Shown here piece after piece: positions 23,213 to 33,224 of a DNA stretch of 64,000 bases. The notes beneath the pieces were generated by a model. The model was not told where the DNA came from and made no database searches. It saw only the letters and a list, made by a program, of their open reading frames with translations. How positions within the stretch are numbered: the first letter of the stretch is position 1; every line of letters begins with the position of its first letter. Made by a program: the position numbers and the translations under genes. Source of the stretch: Corinectria fuckeliana (lineage: Eukaryota > Ascomycota > Sordariomycetes > Hypocreales > Nectriaceae); assembly GCA_019137255.1 (NCBI GenBank), contig WPDH01000217.1, forward strand, positions 119,383 through 183,382, in the 5' to 3' direction.

Positions 23213-25820
23213 ACCTCCCTCATTCCCGTGTCCGTGTCCGAGCGGACCTGAGTCCAAGCAGGGGAGCCCGTCCTGCTAACGAACTTGAACAACACCGCAA
23301 CGCTCAGACACTCCCGTCATCCAAGATAGGCGAGGTGCGTAACAACACAACGTGGCAGACCAGCGGTTGAGTGGCTCCCAAGTTCGCCTGGGGATCACGG
23401 ACCTTCGGTCGGGAGGTGTCTTGTCCTGGGCCCAGAGACAACACCTCCCTCCCCGGCCAGTTACCTCCATCTCCAGCCGAACCGTGGTGTAGCCCCGAGC
23501 AGCTGCAGGCCTCTGTCATCACGTGGGGGTCGATGTCTTGAAACGGCCCCGGCCTGGCGGCGAGCTGGACCATAGCTTCAACCCCACAGATCTTCCAAGA
23601 GGCCGGCTACAGTTGTCAGCTGCCCTGCGAGTGTAGCAGGGTGCTTTCCGCGTGCCTAGTCGACTTCGAAGCGCCCCCAAGTGGACGAACCAAGCAACAT
23701 GTTACATTCTCGAACCCGTCACAAGGGCCTTGCCGCCGTCTACAGTTCCTACCTCGCTAAGCATCGTGTTTGTGCCGATCATGCGAGCATAGCGCTCGGC
23801 CAAGCTTCGTGTTTGGAGGGTATTGCATCAGTACCTTTGTCGGTGAGTGGTGCGAAGTTCTAATTACAGTTGACACCTCCTCTACCCCTCGACATATAGC
23901 TGCTGCAAGTACAGAAATTCCTCTTGCAGGCTTTTTACATAGTATGAGCTCCAGCCGCTTAAGCCGGTGTTCATCTTCGTCATATGCCATTTGCCGTTCT
24001 CTGAGGCAAGAGACGTGCCAGTGTAAATGAGACTACCGAGGACCAGGCCAGCGGCGCCCAGCAACACCAGGTCGAATGTTCCACTAGTAGTCATAGTCCA
24101 TAGGTTATCCAATCCTCATTAGCCTAAGCCTCTTGCTGAGTCTCTCTAACCTCTCTCTCTTAACAAGCGTCGATAACTCATCATGGCTCGGCAAGTAATA
24201 ATATTAGTCTTGTCGACAAGACAAGCAAGAATGACGGCAAAACTGGCATTGTTCCACTAGGTGTTGAAACATTGCCAATTGCCTTCGAACTAGTGATAAT
24301 CCTATGAATTATTGGCATTTCACGATGAAAGCCCTGTTCATCTTTAATGTAGGTCAGTTGAAAAGGCGTGCGACCAATTGAGCTGCCTCGACACGGGTGT
24401 GGATGCTCTCCCGTTGGATTGTTGCCGCCGCTATAGTTCTCAATTCAGCACACATACAGAGTACTCGGTCTCCAGTTACGCCATTGTGGAAGAGAGGTTA
24501 TGTCTCGCGCAAAATCGCCCAACGAAAATCAGTGTCCAGAAGGATGTCTGTCAGTACTTGCAGTTGTATCACACTATCCATGCCAGAGCCGCCCATGCAG
24601 CAAGATTCCGCAGCAAGAACAAGTAGAGGCTCGCGGGAGGAAGATGAGGTAGGCTCACAAGGACGCTAGTCAAGAGGATAAACTCCGACTGTTGTATCGT
24701 TCGTTTTAAGAATCGGTGGCTAGGCGAGTTTTGGACTTGGAATGTAATAGAGGAGGATGTAGTTGAAGACCAAACTAGTGCTCGAAACTCTGGTGAAGCT
24801 CGATGTTGCAATTGCAACTGACTCCTCATCAATGAACGGGTTGACGACGGAAGTGCTGTGCTCCAAACTGATCTCAAGAATGTAAGTAGACACACCAACA
24901 CGCACAGCTTACGACGTTGCGTGCCCCTCGGAGTTACTATTATTCAGTTTCATGCTTCTCAATTGACTAATGCTTGCTAAGTTGTAGTTTGGCAACAAGT
25001 CCACAATGCGTCGTATCTTCCCGACTTCTGACGCGTTGGAACCTTTCAAATAGTCCAATGTCTGAAGATGATAGCTGGTTGATACTGTAGGTTCATCTAA
25101 CTGGTATGCGATCTGGATGTTTAGGGTACATGGAAGTTGGCGTAAGAAGTCCTAACACCCATATTTCAGATGCTAAGTTGAGCGAAAGAAGGGACCAGCA
25201 TGAGACACTATGGACTGTGTTATAAAAGTCTCAATGGTAGCATATAAATATGCCTACGATATTCATGGGCTGTTATATAAATTAGTCGTACTGAAGATGT
25301 CTCATTGAAGGCGTGGAGAGCTGTAGACAAGCTACTAGGTGCAATGTCTAGCTTCCCTGTCGCAGCACCGCGCGGCATTTACCTACTTTCACAATTCCTA
25401 TTTCAGAGGCACATGAAGCGTCTCATTGACCATCAATCGACATAAGTTATTGCTTCGGATTGGGGACAGTAACCTCCAGTAAAATTAAGCTCTGGTGGAG
25501 GTTCCCGAGGTACGTACTGCTCATCGGACCCTGAAGTACGGGCCGGCGATTGATTAGCGGGTCTCCGGGGCCCGGGATCCGACATCACCAAACACCAGAC
25601 CAAACAAATCTACCGCCATCGCCCAGGATCACAGATCCTCCCCATCGCCATCCCGTCGATCCATCCTCTCATCTTCTCCCCCTCGGCAAATGTCCCGCCG
25701 GACCGGACTCGGCGTCCCTGCGTCTCCGCCCACGCATCCTTCCAGATCTGGCTCCGAATCCAATTGACTGAACACCCTCATGCCATCACTCCTACCTCCG
25801 CCCCTCTCCCCCGCTGCACC

Positions 25821-27749
25821 ATGTCTCTCTTTCGGTCTCTCCTCTCCTCCGCTGCGCGGCGTCCTTCCTCGTCTGTTCGCTGCTTGACTCTATCCTTTGC
25901 CGCTGCCCATCCCGCCGCCAGAATGCTCTCCACCCTCCCGCGCTTGCCCCTCTTCGAGGCCGTCTCCCGCCACGACCCGGACTCCACTGCCGTCGTCCAC
26001 TCGCTTTCCGGGCGCGCCTTCAAGTACGGCGAGCTTCTCGGCGATGTGCGCCGCGCCCGTGATCGGCTCTCCGAGGCCGCCGGACGCAAGGACCTCAATG
26101 GCGAGCGCATCGCCTTCCTCGTTGAGAACAGCTACGACTACGTTGGTGAGCAACGCACCGCCGCCACCCCTCCGCGCCCTCTCGGCTGACGCCGACCTTC
26201 GCAGTGACCCTCCTCGCCGTCCTGGCCTCCCGGTCCATCGCCGTGCCGCTGTCCCCCGCGTTCCCGGCCCCCGAGTTGCAGTACATCCTCAACCAGAGCG
26301 AGGCTTCGCTCCTCGTTTCCTCGGCCAAGTTTGCGCCCAAGGCCAAGGAGGTCCTGGCCACTGACTTGACGTCCAAGCCTGCGCACCTCGAATTGGCGAA
26401 GCACATGGGTGGTGGAAGTCATGAGGACGTTGCGCTGGGCGACTCCGACCCCGGAGAGGCAGGCATGATGCTGTATACCTCGGGCACGACCAATCGACCG
26501 GTAAGATGAAAGATGTTTTGCTTTGTGCTTTGTTCTCCCCTGCTAACCCACGTCGTAGAAAGGTGTCTTGCTTCCTCAGTCCGTTTTCACGGCCCAGTCT
26601 CGCTCTCTCCTCGAGGCCTGGGAATACACTGCGGCCGACCACCTCCTCCATGTCCTCCCTCTCCACCACATCCACGGCATTGTGAATGCCATCCTGACTC
26701 CTCTCTTTGCTGGCTCCACCATAGAATTCATGTTCCCCTTTAACGCCGATGCCGTCTGGAAGCGCATCTCCGCCCCCTTCCTCCACGCTGCTGGCCAGTC
26801 TAGTCACAAGGGCAAGATCACGTTCTTCACCGTCGTCCCCACCGTCTACAGCCGCCTTCTCACCAGCTACAAGTCCCTCCCTCCCTCTGCTCAGGAGGCC
26901 GCTCGCACCGCCACCTCCCCTGAGCACATGCGCGTCGCCATCTCGGGTTCCGCAGCGCTCCCGACGCCGATCAAGTCCGCCTGGCGCGATCTCAGCCGCG
27001 GCAACGTCCTCCTCGAGCGGTACGGCATGACCGAGGTCGGCATGGCTCTCAGCTGCGGCCTCGACTTTGAAGACCGCATCGACGCCAGCGTAGGCTGGCC
27101 CCTGCCCTCGGTGCAATCTCGCCTCGTTGACGTCGACACGGGCAAGATCATCGAGGAGGGCGAGGAGATCGACCCAGAAACGGGTCGCGAGCGCTCTGGC
27201 GAGATCCAGCTGCGCGGCCCTACCATCTTCCGCGAGTATTGGCGCAACCCAACGGCCACGGCCAACGAGTTTGTCGAGGGCGAGGATGGCCAGGGCCGCT
27301 GGTTCAAGACGGGAGACGTCGCCGTCCGCCGGCCGGTCCCCTCGGCCGGTCACAACGCCTCGCAGCCGTGGGCCCGCGGACCCCTATACTTCATTCAAGG
27401 CCGCAAGTCCGCCGACATCATCAAGACGGGCGGCGAAAAGGTCAGCGCCCTCGAGGTCGAGCGGGAGCTGCTCTCGCTGCCGCAAGTCGCCGAGGCCGCC
27501 GTCGTCGCCGTTCCCAGCGGCCAGTGGGGCCACAAGGTCGGCGCCATCATCATCCTCGACCGCGAAGTAGTAAGCAAGTGGTCGCCGCTCGACATGCGCC
27601 GCGCCCTTAAGAGCCGCCTCGCCAACTACAAGATTCCCCAGGTCCTGCGCGTCGTCGACCACATCCCCCGCAACGCCATGGGCAAGATCAACAAGAAGCA
27701 GCTGGTAAAGGCCATCTTCGCCGACGACGCGAGTGGCGACGAGATGTAA
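25821..27749 (+). CDS. AMP-forming acyl-CoA synthetase, ACSF3/malonyl-CoA synthetase-like
   Basis: Three exons: 25821-26145, 26205-26500 and 26559-27749 (introns 59 and 58 nt); 603 aa. The ANL-superfamily fold activates a carboxylic acid as acyl-AMP and transfers it to CoA. Overall similarity in my judgement is to ACSF3-type malonyl/methylmalonyl-CoA synthetases. Motifs: P-loop 'YTSGTTNRPKGV' (Asn where most ANL enzymes have Gly), 'ERYGMTEVGMAL' (A5), 'FKTGDVAV' (A7 Asp), 'GRKSADIIKTGGEKVSALE' hinge region and 'NAMGKINKKQL' (A10 Lys). The start at 25821 gives an Arg/Ser/Ala-rich, acid-free N-terminus resembling a mitochondrial presequence. Further in-frame starts lie at 25764 (less likely) and 25923. 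The substrate is not proven by sequence. Confidence 0.88.
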
Positions 27750-28306
27750 GAGTTAAAACGTAAACTGCCTCCTACTCTGTGCATCTGATCATGGAAGTAA
27801 ACGTGTGGAATAAAGACAAGCAATACCTGAAGATGTAGATGTGTACGATTATATCTGTTATGATTAGAACATGGAAAGCTCCAGTTTGGGCAAGGGTTCA
27901 AGAATCAAGACAGAATGACTAGACCCTTTTAATGAGACAAGGAAGAGCTGAATCAAAATGTTACAGTACCTGTGTTTCCTCCGATGCCTTCTCTAGTGAC
28001 CAGCTCGTTATAATCGTACTCATAATCACCGTTCCACTCAAAGCCCTCCCTGGGAACGCCATCATAAACTTGAGAATAATTTTGTATTTGGCCCTCAGCA
28101 TGGTCACGCGGGAGCCACATCACTCCGTCGTTAATCTCGACTACCTGCTTCCTGCTTCCTGCTTCCTAGTGACCTTGTGCCGCTGTTGATCCATCCGCCC
28201 GCCATGATGTATATGATATGACAGTAAAGGAGAAATTAGACCAGGCATGTTACTGGATATCTTGCTAGGTCATGTGCATTCTCCTTCATTCGCGAGTAAC
28301 TCCGCT
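27750..28306. other. Convergent intergenic region, acyl-CoA synthetase / eIF4E
   Basis: 3' flanks of two convergent genes, AT-richer than the coding regions. It holds three copies of a CTGCTTC heptamer at 28145-28165. No gene seen. Confidence 0.5.
28145..28165. repeat. Tandem 7-bp repeat (CTGCTTC)
   Basis: Three exact consecutive copies in the 3' flank. Confidence 0.7.
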
Positions 28307-29196
28307 TTAGACGGTCATCTTGGCCTTGGCTCTCGTACTTCCAGCATGAGCACTGTCGGTGTGACCCGAGTACTCGATCTGCTCGCTTGCGGGTAGTTCC
28401 AGGACCTCCTTGAAGCGGCGGCCAATGGACATTAGGACTTCTTTGCCCTTCTCGCTGCTGCGGCCCTTGCCGCCAGCGACATCGCCGTCACCGCGGCCGG
28501 GAATGCTCTTACCGATGGTGCGAGTCCAGACACCAATTCGGTAAAAGGCCTTACGGACATTGACGACAACACCCATGACCTCGCCGTCCTCCTCATCCTT
28601 CTCGAGGGTCTCGCCGATGGCGGCCATCATGACCTGGAGCCACAACCGGTCCACATCAATGTTACCCTTGTTCTTGTACTGGTAGGACCACTTGCCGCCG
28701 TGCTTGTTCTGGGGGTCTTCCCATTCGGGGCGGACACCGGCCTTGAAGAGATGGTAGTCGGACTTGAGGGCGAGCTCGGAGACAGGGGCAACATTGTTCT
28801 AGCAGATGAGTCAGAGGGAATTCAGAGTACATGGATTACATAAGGGAATGACTCACGTAGACACCCCAGAACTCCTCAACAGAGTCAAAGGTGATAACTT
28901 CTTTGAGGAGGTCGTTCCAGTTGTCGCCCTGCGTCACGGTCAACATGGCGTCTAACGGCGGAAATCCTGGATCAGATTCGGCATACCTTTCCACTCGGGG
29001 GCTTAGTGAACCAAAGAGTCCACTTGCTCTGGAGGGGATGCTTGACGTTGAAGTTGTCCTTGTCGTGGAAGACGGTGACGGCGGCACCATCCTTGGAGTC
29101 GGAAGAAGAATCCTCCTTGCCGTTGGGGTCGATGGGGATGGTCGACAGGTCGACCTGCTCGTCCATCTTGGGCGCCTCAGCTTCGGTAGCAGCCAT
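28307..29196 (-). CDS. eIF4E: Translation initiation factor eIF4E (mRNA cap-binding protein)
   Basis: Three exons: 29196-28987, 28928-28857 and 28798-28307, with two 58-nt introns between codons; 257 aa. eIF4E binds the m7G cap and, with eIF4G, recruits mRNA to the ribosome. Diagnostic residues after splicing: 'HPLQSKWTLWFTKPPSGK|GDNWNDLL' (start of the fold), 'ITFDSVEEFWGVY|NNVAP' (eIF4G-binding surface and cap-stacking region), 'LFKAGVRPEWEDPQNKHGGK' (cap-stacking Trp and the Glu that reads guanine) and 'NVRKAFYRIGVWTRT'. The N-terminal 50 residues are acidic and disordered, as usual. There are slightly long loops near the C-terminus (GRGDGDVAGGKGRSSEKG). A dead transposon begins 381 bp upstream of the start codon. 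Confidence 0.95.
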
Positions 29197-29577
29197 TGTG
29201 TTTTATGAGGCGTGTGCTAATCGGGGAATTGAGGTTGCGACCGGTGGGATTGAAGATGAGATGCGTCTAGCAAGTGTGGGATCGCGGGGCACCGTTTGGG
29301 GATGAAGGCGGAAGAAAGTGGGAGGTGGAGGAAGTGGGGCGAGAGAAAGAAACAGGTATCGCAACTCGTTCCTTCCGTTTGTATTTCGAGGAGCGACTTT
29401 GCGCCAGGCAACAGTCGACAATGACGAAGTTGGTGAACGGGTGGTGATTGTCGGAAGTCGCGAGCGTGCTCTTGTTTGAGGGCGGTTTCGACTCGTGAAA
29501 GCCTCAGTCGCAGAAAAATTTGCTGACCTAAGTAGCCTAACGAAGTGACCGTAGTACGAATATCTACGAAGTACGTA
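29197..29577. promoter_or_regulatory. eIF4E 5' flank, bounded by a transposon
   Basis: 381 bp between the eIF4E start codon and the TA target duplication at 29576-29577. It is the only non-transposon upstream sequence adjoining the gene, so the core promoter is expected here. No specific factor site is assigned. Confidence 0.4.
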
Positions 29578-29617
29578 GGGTGGGGACCCGGCATCCCGCG
29601 CGCACCCGTATCCCGCG
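29578..29617 (+). repeat. Left terminal inverted repeat
   Basis: Begins GGGTGGGGACCCGGCATCCC just after the TA duplication. It pairs with the reverse complement of 31384-31423 at 39 of 40 positions; the mismatch at TIR position 30 is C here and T on the right. Confidence 0.95.
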
Positions 29618-29707
29618 CACTAAATCGCGACACGTAAATGTAATACCCTTCACAACACTCAATCATAACATCATCAATTAGAACCCAATTTCAACCAGAC
29701 TTTAACT

Positions 29708-31315
29708 ATAGCTTCTTACACGCCTAGCCGTGATAAGATCATAGCCGAAATCCTCGTCAAGGCTGCAAATAGCAAGGAAATTCGCACTCTTAGCATGTAG
29801 TACTATATTCCTGAGTCCACACTTTAGGGTCAAAAGAATAGCGTTAAAAACAGGAAGTAAGGGCATAAGAAGGCCTAAAAACTATCACTAATTTAAGAGA
29901 AGCTATTAGTTAATTAGATTATAGAAGAAGAAATCGCTAGATAGGCTCTCTTAAGGTATGATTTATATACTATTACATAAGAAATTAGTAACCCTAAACA
30001 TATTAATAACCTTATCAGGTATTACTAGGTCTTACGCTTTCTCTAACATAACATAAAAGTCAAATTAAAGACCTTTATATCTCTTAAAGCTGCTTATTTA
30101 AAAAGTACCACTCTTAAAGCAATCTAATTATAGTATATTATACTAGCATAGCAAATATATAAGAAGTCTATTAGGCCTAGCTATATTTACAATTTAGATA
30201 AATATAGTCTTACTAAGAATATAATAAAAGCCAGAAAAGTTATTAGCTTAAGCCTTACTCGCTAAGTAGTTATCACAGAGAGTGATTACTATACCTAGGT
30301 CTTAGTCTTAGAGGCAGAAAGCACTATAAGGCGGTATTTTACCCCCTGTGTAGTCTTCTCAGGAATTAACCTTTAAGGGTAGTAGTTTAATACTAATTTT
30401 CCCCCTTAGAAATATAACTATACAGAGTTAGGCTTTATAACTACCTTAGTGTGCGAAAAGTAGTTAAAAGAGGTTTTTATTAAGGAAATAAAGCTAGAAA
30501 ACCTGACTTAATAGCAGATCTTAATCCTTAATAGCTTTACTAGTTATATCTCTATCTGATTCTAATTTTAAGTATTATTTTATTAAATTCAGGTTATCTA
30601 TTTATCTCCTTACAGCTTATATATCATATAGCCACTTAATATAGGTATATTTAGCCTGATTAAGCACGCTTTTAAATATTATACATACTAGTATTCCTCC
30701 TTTACGTTAATAGCCCCCATTTTAAAGCAATACTTCCTAGAGTGTTATAAAATAGCTTTAGAGGAAGGTATAACTAAGAGGAACCTCTAAGGTGGTTTTT
30801 CTAGAGCAGGAATATAGCTAGTTAATATAGAAAAGCTATTAGCACATATTATAATTACTAACTAAGCACCACAGGCAGAAATAGCACCTTACACCCTAAA
30901 GTATTAAAAAATCACACAAGATAGTATTCCTTACACACTAAGGAATAAAAGTAAGCTCACAAGCCAGCTTAATTTGCTATAAAGTGACCTTAGCAGCTTT
31001 AATCACACCGTCTAAAGGATAGGGGGAAAAGCTGGTGATATACTTAATCGTCAGACCGCAGAAATCATCAAATTAAGGCATAAAGTCACACATTTAGAAG
31101 ACCAAATAGGGTCACAAAAGGTCACAGGAAGGAAGGCAGTCAAATTCAACCTAATTGCTGCTTTTCCAACGCGTGCAGAGATCACAAAAGCTAGGAGCAA
31201 GGCCATAAAGAAAAAGAGGGAAAAGAGGCATATTCTGCCCGCCCCAGTAGAAGAAATCTCTAAAGAAGTAGGCAGTTCGACTATAGACAGCATGATGAAC
31301 ACATTCCAGTCTTAG
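29708..31315 (+). pseudogene. RIP-degraded pogo/Fot1 transposase (DDE-1 family)
   Basis: One continuous reading frame of 536 codons from an ATA at 29708 (probably a former ATG) to TAG at 31313-31315, with no net indel. My manual count finds about 34 internal stops, nearly all explained by CAG/CAA-to-TAG/TAA or TGG-to-TAG type changes. The DDE-1 landmarks are recognisable: 'YNLDKY' (first Asp retained, 30197), 'ILILN' followed by 'SFTSY' (second catalytic Asp now Asn, 30530) and 'QPLNIGIFS' without its stops (third Asp now Asn, 30638). The first 30 codons and last 100 codons have no stops. It cannot make an active enzyme. Fot1 transposase is of similar length (about 540 aa). Confidence 0.9.
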
Positions 31316-31383
31316 CTAGTTATTTTCTATTGTATTCGTTAAGAAATGCGGCTTTAAAGTCTGATCAAAAACGCGGTCTGCTA

Positions 31384-31423
31384 CGCGGGATACAGGTGCG
31401 CGCGGGATGCCGGGTCCCCACCC
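31384..31423 (-). repeat. Right terminal inverted repeat
   Basis: Reverse complement of the left repeat with one transition; it ends immediately before the TA at 31424-31425. Confidence 0.95.
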
Positions 31424-33224
31424 TACCTGGTGGTTGCTCCCGTCCACGGTCGTCCCTCAGCTGGCCCGTTCCATTAATAACTCGAAGAGGTCTCGGCGGA
31501 CTGGCAGTGGATCGACATGTTGACACCTTGAATCTCAGGCTGCATTTCAGGCCAGCGACCTGTAACCACACAGCTGGGCCGGGGCAGGAGCTCTTCTATT
31601 CTGGAATCGTGGGCAAACGCGCGGTGGAAACGGTGCCGATGGGCCGTGGAAGGTGCGAGATATATATGCCAGGAACCTTAGGTTGTTGCTACTTACCTTA
31701 GTATCTACGTGGAGGAAAGAAAACTAACGTTATGAATCGTCTCATCTTAGCAAACTGACGCATTTGCCGTGAGACAAGTTAGAGAAGAAGGACTCGGCCA
31801 CTTTCTTCCGTACATAAGTAGCCGGGCAGTTAGGTTGTTAGAAGACCCAGCTGACGGACGAACTGCACTGCGCACTGAAGTACCGAGGAACATACACCAA
31901 GGCCAGACTAAAGCATGAGGACCTCCCTCCACTTCAAGTAAATATTCTTCATAGGCGGAGTGAGACCACGGTGCATCGTCTATCCCAGCTTAGTTCCCGA
32001 GATGCTGTTCTCTTACCCGTGATGGGTCACAATGACCCCCATTCTCCTCTCCACCCCAACCCACGTTTCACCTGTCCCCTCGAACCATTTGTTCCTCGTG
32101 GTCATGCACTTCAAATTCCGAGCATATCCCTAACACAGATGACGCTGCTGTGATGGATGATGGATGCGCGGCCCAACGAATTAGGCGCTCCAGCCCCCAG
32201 GAACAATGCAATCTACCGTCTCAGAATCATCCGCATCGCCCTTGGCACTCACTCAATCTGCAGTCTCCGAGCATTGCAACCACTACAGCCCACGACTCCA
32301 CGCTGTCGCCAGCGCCCGCAACTCCTCTCCCTTGCCGCCCTGGCCGATGAATGAGGCGCCGCTGCGAAAACTAAGGCTCACACTCCATTGGCCTCTCCTC
32401 CTCCAGTTCGCTCTCAGCGCGGGATCTCCCTTGTCTGCCCGGTGGCCGAACGGAGGTTCCAGAGCGCCACTGGATGCACAAGTATCATTACGTATTTCTG
32501 CCGTAGGTTGCTCCCAGTGATCAGCGAAGCCACGTCCCATGCATGAGACCAGGGAATCTAGCTATGCCGTTCTGGAATGTTGTCGCGTCTCAACTCCATT
32601 CCATCCCACGCTCACGACCCCTCCACGCCGCCCCTCATCGGAGCCTCTTTCACGGCATCAGCGTGACCATGGCCTGGCTAGAACAGCAGTCCTTTGTTCT
32701 TTCGAGGCTTTAATAGCTTCGCCTCGCCCACGGAACAAAGACGGCCTTTCCTCAAGTCCCCCTCCTTTACCACAGCCTCCACATCTGATTCTTTGTTTCC
32801 GATCTGCACTCATTAATACCACTCACTCTATTGTCTGTTTACTTTATCACTAGACAGACACCATGAATCAAAACACACAGACCACTTCCTTTGAGAAAGA
32901 TGCTGCCAAGACCAAGGAGGCTGTTCCCAAGAGCAAGACCCGAAGCAGTTCTCTCTTGATGATAAGTTCCGGCATGACCTTCCTCGCTGCCATCCCTCAG
33001 AGATCCAGCACCACGACGTCTATGAGATCGTCGACGTCCCGCTAAGACCAACTACCATTCTGGATCGATTTCTTTAGTCGCTCATTTCGTCGCGTTTTCT
33101 CCCGGGTTTCCACTTAGATATACTTGATACACCTGCCGCCTGACAAATCTTCACACTGTCGTCCCTACTACCCTCACCTATACGGCGCAAAAAGGATACT
33201 CACCCTTGTCATCTCCTACGAGAG
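31424..33224. other. Intergenic, transposon to unknown gene
   Basis: 1.8 kb. An ORF at 32863-33045 with a good start context (cacaccATG-like) encodes 60 residues. An overlapping frame reads a plausible peptide around 32945-33075 that ends in a stop. I could not splice either convincingly into the downstream gene. No RNA gene or repeat terminus seen. Confidence 0.35.

Larger units (their letters stand above)
20932..25820. other. 4.9-kb gene-poor interval between the BolA and acyl-CoA synthetase genes
   Basis: Contains both promoters and several small tandem repeats (21641-21675, 23184-23211). From about 23900 to 25450 the sequence is less GC-rich than around it. The longest open frames are under 225 codons, lack domains and look like chance. 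One minus-strand frame at 23882-24094 could encode a single membrane helix but has no other support. I found no tRNA, rRNA or transposon termini. Confidence 0.4.
29578..31423 (+). mobile_element. Fot1/pogo-type DNA transposon, complete but inactivated
   Basis: 1846 bp bounded by 40-bp terminal inverted repeats that differ at one position and are flanked by a TA dinucleotide on each side (29576-29577 and 31424-31425), as expected for the Tc1/mariner-pogo superfamily. Size and structure match Fot1-like elements (about 1.9 kb, TIRs of about 40 bp). The interior encodes a degraded DDE-1 transposase in a single frame. Base composition shifts sharply: GC-rich ends, very AT-rich centre with TTA/TAA/TAG excess, which is the pattern of repeat-induced point mutation. 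It sits between eIF4E and an unknown gene. Confidence 0.93.

Noticed and set aside
23882..24094. Minus-strand 70-aa frame with one hydrophobic segment
   Set aside because: Short, no recognisable family and no splice or start support; kept only as a possible contributor to the gene-poor interval.
31051..31302. Minus-strand 83-aa hydrophobic-looking frame inside the transposon
   Set aside because: It is the antisense of the stop-free C-terminal end of the transposase relic.
32945..33075. Protein-like frame ('HHDVYEIVDVPLRPTTILDR') upstream of the 33225 gene
   Set aside because: It ends in a stop, has no start of its own and could not be spliced to the neighbours with acceptable sites.
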